Of a stretch of DNA of 5,003 nt, positions 1 through 5,003 are shown piece by piece. Both the position numbers and the translations under genes were made by a program. The stretch comes from Armatimonadota bacterium. GTDB lineage: Bacteria; Armatimonadota; Zipacnadia; Zipacnadales; FEN-943. Each line of letters begins with the position of its first letter. Positions within the stretch are counted from its first letter, which is position 1. The DNA is taken from the NCBI GenBank assembly GCA_026419655.1, contig JANZZA010000277.1, positions 1 to 5,003 on the forward strand, written 5' to 3'. Below the pieces are notes generated by a model, which saw only the letters and a list, made by a program, of their open reading frames with translations, had not been told where the DNA came from and ran no database searches.

Positions 1-104
1 AGGCCAATGAGAATAGAGCGGGCCGTAACGCCGCGCGAAACCCATGTGCCCTGTCTCTTCGGCGGCGCGCCCTGGGCTGCCTCTGACGATAGGCGAGCAT
101 CCAT
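1..104 (-). CDS. N-terminal fragment of a probable membrane protein, running off the left edge
   Basis: An open minus-strand frame starts at ATG 104-102 and stays open for 34 codons to the window edge. The peptide begins MDARLSSEAAQG, passes through a basic, Pro-rich stretch (PPKRQG) and ends RGVTARSILIG, where a hydrophobic segment seems to begin. A cytoplasmic polar leader followed by Arg-rich residues and a hydrophobic run is typical of the first membrane helix of a polytopic protein. From memory, R-x-x-L-I-G-L-x-L-I-P-L-N-like starts occur in the large DUF6785-type membrane proteins of Planctomycetota and Armatimonadota, but too little is visible to assign it. A GGGAG at 121-117 lies 12 bases from the ATG and 9 from an in-frame TTG at 107-105, so TTG is an alternative start. 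The frame is closed upstream by TAG at 137-135. Coding status is moderately likely; the family is a guess. Confidence 0.45.
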   Translation of the reverse strand, partial: MDARLSSEAAQGAPPKRQGTWVSRGVTARSILIG

Positions 105-116
105 CAACAGGCGTGG

Positions 117-121
117 CTCCC
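117..121 (-). promoter_or_regulatory. Candidate ribosome binding site (GGGAG) for the left-edge gene
   Basis: GGGAG reads on the minus strand at 121-117. It is 9 bases from the TTG at 107 and 12 from the ATG at 104. The spacing slightly favours TTG, while the codon type favours ATG, so the start of the truncated gene stays open. Confidence 0.35.
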
Positions 122-143
122 GACGTGATAAAAGCTAGGCATT

Positions 144-175
144 ACGCCGGGCGGAGCGGTTGCTCCGCCCGGCGT
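144..175. repeat. Perfect 14-bp GC-rich inverted repeat with a 4-base loop (hairpin)
   Basis: Bases 144-157 (ACGCCGGGCGGAGC) are the exact reverse complement of 162-175, with loop GGTT at 158-161. Twelve of the 14 pairs are G-C, so the structure would be very stable as RNA in either direction. In the minus direction it is followed by TAATGCCTAGCTTTTATC, which has a short T run about 11 bases after the stem rather than directly on it. In the plus direction no T run follows. It sits about 40 bases upstream of the left-edge start codon, so it could be an imperfect terminator, a 5'-leader hairpin, or one copy of a dispersed palindromic repeat. Confidence 0.7.
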
Positions 176-441
176 CTCGCACTTGCCGCCCTGCGCATAT
201 TACTCTCGCACGCCGTCACCGACAATGCCCAGCCAAACTAGAAGGAGTATTCGGTTTACTCAGGATTTCGTTTCAGGCAGGAAAGAGCAAGGCCCGGAGA
301 ATCATCTTGGTCGTCTGGCCCAGAACCCGTTGTTCGCTTATACATGGCGGCAAAAGTGTATAGGGTCGTGTGTCCCACCTTTTGCTTTGGAGCGCATCTA
401 CGAGGAACTGCAGAAACCTTTGCAAACCGTCTCCTCAGAAA

Positions 442-488
442 ACCTAGTACTCCCCCAAACTAGGTGCCTCCCCCGCTGCTTTCGGGGG
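442..488 (-). terminator. Candidate terminator: two adjacent hairpins downstream of the GxGYxYP gene
   Basis: Read on the minus strand, a 6-bp all-GC stem (488-483 with 475-470, 7-base loop) is followed after four bases by a 7-bp stem, ACCTAGT (465-459) with ACTAGGT (448-442) around a 10-base loop. The second stem runs directly into TTTCT. The pair begins about 115 bases after the TAG stop at 607-605 and has the orientation expected for the end of that transcript. The T tract is short and the second stem has only three G-C pairs, so this would be a weak intrinsic terminator and might need Rho or other factors. Confidence 0.35.
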
Positions 489-604
489 GCCTCTCGTAAG
501 CGACCTGAAAACCAACCCAGACCGAGAAACGGTTTCCCCGGGACAACTTTTTCAGGCGATGTCTCGCCCTCTCTCTTACGATGCCGCGTGCCGGCGGGCC
601 TTCA

Positions 605-2836
605 CTACTTCAAATAAAGCAAACGGACGCTTTTGACCGTGACGGTCTTACCGCTGCCGCAAGCAAATAGAATGAGGTGGAAGGTCTTGTTGCCCCGCCA
701 GTCGGGAAATGAGTCACGCAGGCGCGCGGTGAAGGTGCCTGTGGCCGATGTGTCCGGCACCAGGTAGGCATCGTGCGCGAGGGTGCCGTCGTTGGCTTTC
801 AGCGCCCATGCTCCTTCGCTTTCGGTCACCGTTATTTCCACGACGGGGTCGCGGTCGAAGTCCACGACAACGGGTAGCCGGACGGACGCGAAGGGCGCGT
901 CCTCCGGGCATGTGACGCGGCCAAGACCGTTGGCCGACAGCCTTGCCCCCGCTTCAACCCAGCCGCTGGCGTCGGCGAAGTCGGAAAGAACCTGCGCCTC
1001 GGTTGCGACCCACAACCTCGCTGCGCGTGTCCACTCGCCACTTCGGGCTGTGATCTTATAGCTGCCAGGGCGAAGGCACTCGGGTAAGCGCCAGCGCAAA
1101 TGCTCCACGAGCTCCTGGGCGCCGCCGGGAGCCGCGGCCTGCCCAGCTATAAACTTGGTCTCGCCGAAGGCCCGCACCTGTGCCTTTACCTTCTCCAGAG
1201 GCTTAAGTCCTCGAAAGACCAACCGGACCACGGCGGTCTCATCCGGCGCCAGGAAGGGCGGCTCCACAGAGACTTGGAATCGGCCAGCCTCGCGGGCCAG
1301 GGCCATGAAGTCATTGATGGTTACGGCCTCGTAGCCCTCGCCGAGCTTTTCTGTCACGGCATTGACAATGCTGCAGATGCCCGGCCCGACACCGCCGTAC
1401 AGGGTGATGAAGCACGGCTTCGGATGCGTTTCGGCGACCTCTCTTATCCGGGCAGCGAGGAGCTCCGCAGCCCCGCTGTGGGTCCCGAAATAGAACAGTC
1501 CGCTGGTGCAGGCAAGCACAGGCGTGGCATCCGGCAGCCACCGATTCATGGCTTCCATCTTGGGCGGCATGGTGAAACCCGTGACGGAGGGAGCCTCGGC
1601 ATGGAAGTCGGCGAAGACGTCGAGGGGCGCACGAAGTCCGGCCAGCCACACGTCAACGGCTCGGACGTTGGTCGCGGCGCAATGTCTCTCGGTCCACCTG
1701 TAAAAGGCCCGGGCGTCAGGCAGCAGGTCGGGGAAGCAATACCCGGCGCCACTGACACCTGCGAAGAAGCTGTCGTTGGGCGAGGCCGTCGCCGCGAAGT
1801 ACTCGAACAAAGCCGGGCAGATGCTCCCGATAAGAGGGTTGATGCCCCAGGCCACGGGCGCCGAGCCGCGATCCGCGCTGAGCCATCCGCCGGCGAAAAA
1901 GGAGCACAGGATCTTGGGCGTGTCGCCCTCATTGGTTTGGAAGCACAGGTAGCACTTGTTTTCGAGCTTCTTCACGCGCCGCGGCGGAGTGGGCAGCTTT
2001 GCCTTCTCGGCCTGGACCTTGCGCCAGAAGCTCATGTTAGGGCCGGGGCACATTATGAAGCCGCCCGCCTGGCTGACAGTCCGGGCGAAAGCCCCCTCTG
2101 GCTCGGCCCATCCCCAAACCGCAGTGAGAGGCCCCAGCTTGCGCACGAAGCGGGAGAACAGCTCAGCCTGCTCTGGGTAAGCCTGCCAGTCACCCTCCTG
2201 GCGCTCCACTGGCGAGAGGTTAAATACAAATCCACCCTCACTCACGACGTAGTCGAGCGAGAGAAGCGCTGCCGGGTCACCGCCGAGGTTGGTGCCTGCA
2301 CTGCTGTGGCCCATGCTATAGCACAGGCCGCGAGCGCAGCGGGGCAGGAGTTCCCCCTCGGCCCACCCGTAGGCGTCGAGAGGGTCGGTGAACTCGCCGC
2401 GAAGGTCATGGCGCACGACAAGGCCTTCGAAGGCCGCAGGCTCGGCCGCCAGCAGGCTGGATGCGACCGGCAGGCATCGCTCGACTGACGCATACGTGCA
2501 GGCGATGGCTCGCTGAGCATCGCAAACGGACGGATCGTACACAACCAGGCCGTTGAGGAGGCCGCGGAAGCGGGCAATCGCCGCGGGCAGGCCCGGAATG
2601 TCCACGAAGGTATAGCCCTTTCTCTTTTCCAGGTACTCGCGCCAGTGGCGGTCGGAAGGCGGCCACTGCCAGAAGATGGGCGCAGTGTCCAAGAAGAGGC
2701 GTGGGGCGTCTCGGTTAACGATTCCCTGGAGGCAGAACGTCGTGACCTGTCTTTCATAATCGAGCCCTGCCATGTCCAGCCAGTAGGCCCGGGTTCCTCC
2801 GACTGCTGTCATGAGGCTCAGCGCTACCAGCAACAC
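605..2836 (-). CDS. Exported GxGYxYP-family protein (putative glycan-active protein) with extra C-terminal beta domains
   Basis: This 743-residue protein starts at GTG 2836-2834, 7 bases after a strong GGGAGG. Residues 1-17 form a short hydrophobic leader ending T-R-A before Y18, fitting signal peptidase cleavage. Residues 20-230 resemble the GxGYxYP N-terminal domain; the typical block LQGIVNRDAPRLFL is at 36-49. Residues 290-515 are the GxGYxYP domain proper: TNEGD at 301-305 sits where relatives often have SDGDN, and W330-G331 precedes the signature G363-A-G-Y-C-F-P369, with Phe replacing the second Tyr. Residues 520-610 and 615-743 look like two beta-sandwich modules, possibly Ig-like and carbohydrate-binding-like. 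The family is annotated as putative glycoside hydrolases, but to my knowledge reaction and catalytic residues are not established. I infer a role in glycan handling outside the cytoplasm. The family call is firm; the function is not. Confidence 0.88.
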   Translation of the reverse strand: MLLVALSLMTAVGGTRAYWLDMAGLDYERQVTTFCLQGIVNRDAPRLFLDTAPIFWQWPPSDRHWREYLEKRKGYTFVDIPGLPAAIARFRGLLNGLVVYDPSVCDAQRAIACTYASVERCLPVASSLLAAEPAAFEGLVVRHDLRGEFTDPLDAYGWAEGELLPRCARGLCYSMGHSSAGTNLGGDPAALLSLDYVVSEGGFVFNLSPVERQEGDWQAYPEQAELFSRFVRKLGPLTAVWGWAEPEGAFARTVSQAGGFIMCPGPNMSFWRKVQAEKAKLPTPPRRVKKLENKCYLCFQTNEGDTPKILCSFFAGGWLSADRGSAPVAWGINPLIGSICPALFEYFAATASPNDSFFAGVSGAGYCFPDLLPDARAFYRWTERHCAATNVRAVDVWLAGLRAPLDVFADFHAEAPSVTGFTMPPKMEAMNRWLPDATPVLACTSGLFYFGTHSGAAELLAARIREVAETHPKPCFITLYGGVGPGICSIVNAVTEKLGEGYEAVTINDFMALAREAGRFQVSVEPPFLAPDETAVVRLVFRGLKPLEKVKAQVRAFGETKFIAGQAAAPGGAQELVEHLRWRLPECLRPGSYKITARSGEWTRAARLWVATEAQVLSDFADASGWVEAGARLSANGLGRVTCPEDAPFASVRLPVVVDFDRDPVVEITVTESEGAWALKANDGTLAHDAYLVPDTSATGTFTARLRDSFPDWRGNKTFHLILFACGSGKTVTVKSVRLLYLK

Positions 2837-2843
2837 GACCGTA

Positions 2844-2849
2844 CCTCCC
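2844..2849 (-). promoter_or_regulatory. Ribosome binding site GGGAGG deciding the GTG start
   Basis: GGGAGG at 2849-2844 lies 7 bases upstream of GTG 2836. The frame is open upstream to a TGA at 2905-2903 but offers no ATG, GTG or TTG there. The only other candidate is a rare ATT at 2857-2855, so this site is the main reason for choosing GTG. Confidence 0.7.
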
Positions 2850-2917
2850 GTTCTAATCGCGCGGCTCGTCTCGACTGATGGACAAGATTCCGCGCCATGG
2901 TCTCAAAAACACGAACG

Positions 2918-2926
2918 CTTATAGCA
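2918..2926 (-). promoter_or_regulatory. Candidate extended -10 promoter for the GxGYxYP gene
   Basis: The minus strand reads TGC-TATAAG at 2926-2918, matching an extended -10 element (TGn plus TATAAT with one mismatch). No good -35 hexamer lies 16-18 bases upstream, where the sequence is T/C-rich, but extended -10 promoters can work without one. Transcription would begin near 2911 and give a leader of roughly 75 bases before GTG 2836. A single short motif like this can occur by chance. Confidence 0.3.
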
Positions 2927-3144
2927 ATATCCGGCGTGGGAGAAAAAGCCTTTCCGTTTCTCTAGACTGTGTTCTGCCATCTCCATGTAGGCCGCGTGGG
3001 CGGCGTGGCACCAACTGTCCTTTTGTAGACTCGAATGACGGCTGTCCTCGCCACCTCTAACAAACTTGCTCCCGCTGCCTGCTGCCCGTGCACCCTTTCA
3101 GGACCCGGCCAGTAGCCTGGGTCGCCGGGGCCGATGAAAGGCCG

Positions 3145-3243
3145 ACCTTCGCGATCCTTTCGCCCGAAGAACGTCCACGACCGCTTTCGCTGCTCACAGA
3201 AATGGAAACGGAGCTTGAAGCAGGAAATGGGACTCGCGAAGGT
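3145..3243. repeat. 10-bp inverted repeat enclosing 79 bases
   Basis: ACCTTCGCGA at 3145-3154 is the exact reverse complement of TCGCGAAGGT at 3234-3243. In a minus-strand transcript reading through from the UPF0280 gene, the two arms could close a larger fold just after that gene's stop codon. The TCGCGA core is itself palindromic, which makes such a match somewhat easier by chance. Confidence 0.5.
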
Positions 3244-3255
3244 AGCCACCAAGCC

Positions 3256-3996
3256 CTAGCGCTCCGCAGGCCTCACCGCCACAACCTCAAACTGGCCTGT
3301 TATGGCCATCTGGTCGCCGCAGATAGCTACAACCTGGCGGATTCCCGGCAGCGCGCGTGCCCACTTCACGGCTTCTTCAACGTCCGCAGGACTCTGGACC
3401 CGGTTACCAAGGCCGGTCGCTACAGCGTCCGCCAGTGCGCCATCGGAGGCAGCGGCTACAGCAGCATCTGCCCGCCCAAAGCTGAGGGAATGTCCATAAG
3501 TACCGGAAGAGGTGCATACGGCCACACGCTCACCAGCAGGGATGCGCAGGGCAAGCTTCCCGCTCAGGGGACTGCTGCCGGCCACAATCGCCACCAGCCT
3601 CTCGCGGCGGGTAATCAAGTACAGATCGCCACCATTCTCGACGATGACTTCCGCGCTAAGCGGCTCAAGAGCCTCAGCCACGCCCTGAGCAATAGCTCCG
3701 GCTACCGCCGCCATCGGTCCAACTCCGGCGACTTCTGCCGCCCTGCACATCGCACGGACAATAGGCGGCGCAACATCAGCACAAGGAAGGGGAGTGAGGG
3801 ACGTGAGAAACTCCGGCTGGCGCTCAATTTGGGCCGTTATCTCGGCCCGGAGTCGGCCAAGCACCCCAGCGGCCTCGGCCCGCACCTCACGTTCGGCCCA
3901 AATCCATAAATCGCTTTCGCCCATAGCCACGCTGAAGCCAACCAGCCCCTCGGCCCGCATCGTGCGGCGGTAGTGCCGTGGCTCATAGCGGGGCAT
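3256..3996 (-). CDS. UPF0280 family protein (ApbE-like fold)
   Basis: A complete 246-residue cytoplasmic protein, the usual size for UPF0280. It starts at ATG 3996-3994, 9 bases after AGGAG, and ends at TAG 3258-3256. The N-terminus has the family's RHYRR followed by a segment ending in ESDLWI (27-32). GVGPMAAVAGAIA is at 91-103, VENGGDLYL at 119-127, and CTSSGTYGHSLSFGRADA at 161-178, followed by LADAVATGLGN (188-198). These are the signature blocks of UPF0280, a family distantly related to ApbE flavin transferases. Flavin or nucleotide binding and transfer is therefore possible but unproven; no signal peptide or membrane segment is seen. The gene lies 107 bases downstream of the URO-D-like gene on the same strand, so co-transcription is plausible. 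UPF0280 genes are common in methanogens and other anaerobes, often near corrinoid or one-carbon genes. All key blocks are intact, so the family call is firm. Confidence 0.92.
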   Translation of the reverse strand: MPRYEPRHYRRTMRAEGLVGFSVAMGESDLWIWAEREVRAEAAGVLGRLRAEITAQIERQPEFLTSLTPLPCADVAPPIVRAMCRAAEVAGVGPMAAVAGAIAQGVAEALEPLSAEVIVENGGDLYLITRRERLVAIVAGSSPLSGKLALRIPAGERVAVCTSSGTYGHSLSFGRADAAVAAASDGALADAVATGLGNRVQSPADVEEAVKWARALPGIRQVVAICGDQMAITGQFEVVAVRPAER

Positions 3997-4005
3997 GGTG
4001 TTTTT

Positions 4006-4010
4006 CTCCT
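4006..4010 (-). promoter_or_regulatory. Ribosome binding site AGGAG for the UPF0280 gene
   Basis: AGGAG at 4010-4006 is followed by the 9-base spacer AAAAACACC and ATG 3996. The A-rich spacer favours open, efficient initiation and supports the chosen start. Confidence 0.75.
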
Positions 4011-4103
4011 AACGATGCCGGACTGCAAGCGGAAGACATCGCCGGTGATCAAGCACGCTGAGTTCTCCCCTAAGGTGTCGGGAGTACAAGCGTTTCCTCT
4101 TCC

Positions 4104-5003
4104 CTATTGGCACAGTTCCTCGCACAACTGGCCCACCAGTGTGACCAGATTCAAGTCGCCATTTGGCGGCACCTGGTCGCCGACCCCCAAAATCCACTTA
4201 CCTGTTGGCCAGTGGACCTCTATGATTCGCTCCACGTGCCGGCGCATTTGATCGGCTGTGAAAGGCGGGGCGAACATGGCTCCAGGTATGCCGCCGAAGA
4301 GAATAAGGTCAGGGCCAGCTAGGTCGCGGATTTCCTCGACGCTCACATCGCCGCAGGGCTTTGGCGCCAGGCCCTCGACGAAGTCCAGCCCTGTCCTGGC
4401 GAGCAAGGGCAAGATGCCCTGCATGGTGCCGTCCAGATGCGTACCAAGTTTTTTCCCGGCTGCATGGCATTGCTCCGCTCGGCGCACATAGTAATCGAAC
4501 TGATAGCGTTCAAACCACCCGGTCACCACCTCACCCGTCAAATTGTCACCCATCTCCACGTAGGGCGTATCCGTCGCCAGGATGGCGTCCCAGCAGGGGT
4601 CGGCGGCAAGGGCGAGAGCTTCAAAGGTGGCTTCGACTTCTTCCCGCGCATCGGCGAGCAGATACGCAAGATTCGTGACGCCGCTCCACTGCGCAAGCAT
4701 CTGTGAAAGCGGCGAGCGCGGCGGGAGTATAGTGGGGTGGCCGTGGCCGTTGCTCAGCTCCTTAAGCCGCCGATACTGAGAATCGTCTGGCGTGACACGT
4801 ATCGCGTCGGCGATGTACCGCAACACCCGCAGGTCTTGAGGCGTCTCCACCGGCCATTTTATCCAGGCCGTACTTGCCGTAGCCGGGAGAAATTGCGTCC
4901 GGCCGAAAATCTCTCCGACGGGCGTCTTCCAGACTGTAGTCGTCACGTCGCCCTGCGTGTCCGTAGTGATCTCCACATTCTCGTAGGTTTCTGACCAGGC
5001 CGT
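4104..5003 (-). CDS. Uroporphyrinogen-decarboxylase (URO-D) family protein, methyltransferase-like, 5' end outside the window
   Basis: The frame is open from the right edge (first visible residues TAWSETYENVEI) to TAG 4106-4104, giving 299 or so codons. Family members usually have 330-380 residues, so the true start is probably beyond the edge; the GTG at 4976 is unlikely to be it. Counting from that GTG, TPVGEIFG (18-25) matches the TPvG block of URO-D-like methyltransferases. THLDGTMQGILP (179-190) is the strand carrying the metal ligand, LDFVEGLAPKPCGDVSVEEIR (197-217) follows, then LILFGGIP (224-231) and ILGVGDQVPP (262-271). This fits a cytoplasmic TIM-barrel enzyme of the URO-D superfamily, more like the MtaA/CmuA methyltransferases than heme-pathway HemE. 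The Cys ligands of MtaA's His-x-Cys...Cys site are Asp182 and Asp267 here. The substrate is unknown. A corrinoid or one-carbon role is inferred from family and from the neighbouring UPF0280 gene. Confidence 0.85.
   Translation of the reverse strand, partial: TAWSETYENVEITTDTQGDVTTTVWKTPVGEIFGRTQFLPATASTAWIKWPVETPQDLRVLRYIADAIRVTPDDSQYRRLKELSNGHGHPTILPPRSPLSQMLAQWSGVTNLAYLLADAREEVEATFEALALAADPCWDAILATDTPYVEMGDNLTGEVVTGWFERYQFDYYVRRAEQCHAAGKKLGTHLDGTMQGILPLLARTGLDFVEGLAPKPCGDVSVEEIRDLAGPDLILFGGIPGAMFAPPFTADQMRRHVERIIEVHWPTGKWILGVGDQVPPNGDLNLVTLVGQLCEELCQ

Larger units (their letters stand above)
105..604. other. 500-base intergenic region with hairpins and no convincing gene
   Basis: This stretch separates the end of the GxGYxYP gene (TAG at 607-605) from the left-edge gene. 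No minus-strand frame of useful length crosses it. The plus-strand frames here, including 183-617, give low-complexity peptides rich in Arg, Pro and Ser with no recognisable domain; I saw no convincing ribosome binding site for them. What it does hold is a perfect 14-bp hairpin (144-175), two adjacent smaller hairpins (442-488), and a small 11-base palindrome, GAAACGGTTTC, at 526-536. I saw no tRNA T-arm. It most likely contains the terminator of the upstream gene and the promoter and leader of the left-edge gene. Confidence 0.5.
2837..3255. other. 419-base intergenic region, no convincing gene, possible structured RNA
   Basis: This region lies between the stop of the UPF0280 gene and the start of the GxGYxYP gene. 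A minus-strand frame at 2962-3252 begins at TTG three bases after the UPF0280 stop. Its 96-residue product has no recognisable motif and an odd composition with many Arg, Pro, Trp and Cys, so I do not call it. The segment contains the 10-bp inverted repeat 3145-3154/3234-3243, a small GGCC hairpin around 3129-3143, and a candidate promoter near 2920. I compared it by eye with B12, TPP, SRP RNA, RNase P and tRNA consensus cores and found no match. Confidence 0.45.

Noticed and set aside
330..375. A TATAAG hexamer on the minus strand as a promoter for the left-edge gene
   Set aside because: No -35 or proper extended -10 accompanies it, and it is over 200 bases from the start codon.
183..617. 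A 144-codon plus-strand frame in the left intergenic region
   Set aside because: The peptide is Arg/Pro/Ser-rich without domains, I saw no convincing ribosome binding site, it runs through the hairpins, and it overlaps the end of the GxGYxYP gene convergently.
1100..2488. A 462-codon open frame on the plus strand inside the GxGYxYP gene
   Set aside because: It lies wholly antisense to a gene with clear family motifs, shows no domain of its own, and long antisense frames are expected in GC-rich codon usage.
3005..3055. A TTCGAGT stretch resembling a tRNA T-loop on the minus strand
   Set aside because: The flanking bases do not form a T stem, and there is no matching acceptor, D or anticodon arm.
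3060..3180. Possible B12 or TPP riboswitch, or SRP RNA, suggested by short G/C-rich blocks
   Set aside because: The conserved cores (GCCACTG of the B12 class, CTGAGA/ACCTGAT of the TPP class, the SRP GGAAGGAAGCAGC-like loop) are absent.
2962..3252. A 96-codon minus-strand frame starting at TTG three bases after the UPF0280 stop
   Set aside because: The position could suggest translational coupling, but the start is weak, the composition is odd, and no family features are visible.
3088..3909. A 273-codon plus-strand frame over the UPF0280 gene
   Set aside because: It is antisense to a conserved protein with all signature blocks intact, and its product has no recognisable motif.
1..5003. CRISPR arrays, insertion sequences and phage genes
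   Set aside because: No regularly spaced repeats, transposase motifs, terminal inverted repeats with target duplications, or integrase-like frames were found.

Overview
The window comes from a GC-rich bacterial genome and has one consistent coding direction: every gene I can support lies on the minus strand, so transcription runs from right to left. The gene families suggest an uncultivated, probably anaerobic bacterium of the Planctomycetota, Armatimonadota, Lentisphaerota or Hydrogenedentota type. This rests on a GxGYxYP-family secreted protein, a UPF0280 protein and a uroporphyrinogen-decarboxylase-fold (URO-D) methyltransferase-like protein occurring together. It is an inference from family distribution; no rRNA or other phylogenetic marker is present.

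In transcription order, the window opens at the right edge (4104-5003) with the C-terminal 299 or so codons of a URO-D-superfamily protein whose start lies outside. After 107 bases comes a complete 246-residue UPF0280/ApbE-like protein (3256-3996) with a good ribosome binding site. The two may form one operon. Both families are common near anaerobic one-carbon and corrinoid methyl-transfer genes. The URO-D-like protein has His-x-Asp ... Gly-Asp where methylcobalamin methyltransferases such as MtaA carry His-x-Cys ... Gly-Cys, so its metal chemistry may differ.

A gap of about 420 bases without a convincing gene follows (2837-3255). It holds a 10-bp inverted repeat and a candidate extended -10 promoter. 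That promoter would serve the largest gene (605-2836), which encodes a probably exported 743-residue GxGYxYP-family protein, a putative glycan-active protein. Its signature reads GAGYCFP, and it has about 220 extra C-terminal residues that look like two beta-sandwich modules.

Downstream of that gene, 105-604 is non-coding as far as I can tell. It contains a pair of adjacent hairpins (442-488), plausibly a transcription terminator, and a perfect 14-bp GC-rich stem with a 4-base loop (144-175). At the left edge (1-104) the first 34 codons of another minus-strand gene run out of the window. Its basic, then hydrophobic, start resembles the N-terminus of a large integral membrane protein.

I did not find a clear new multi-gene system. 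The best leads are the doubly substituted metal site of the URO-D-like protein next to a UPF0280 gene, and the unexplained structured intergenic segments.
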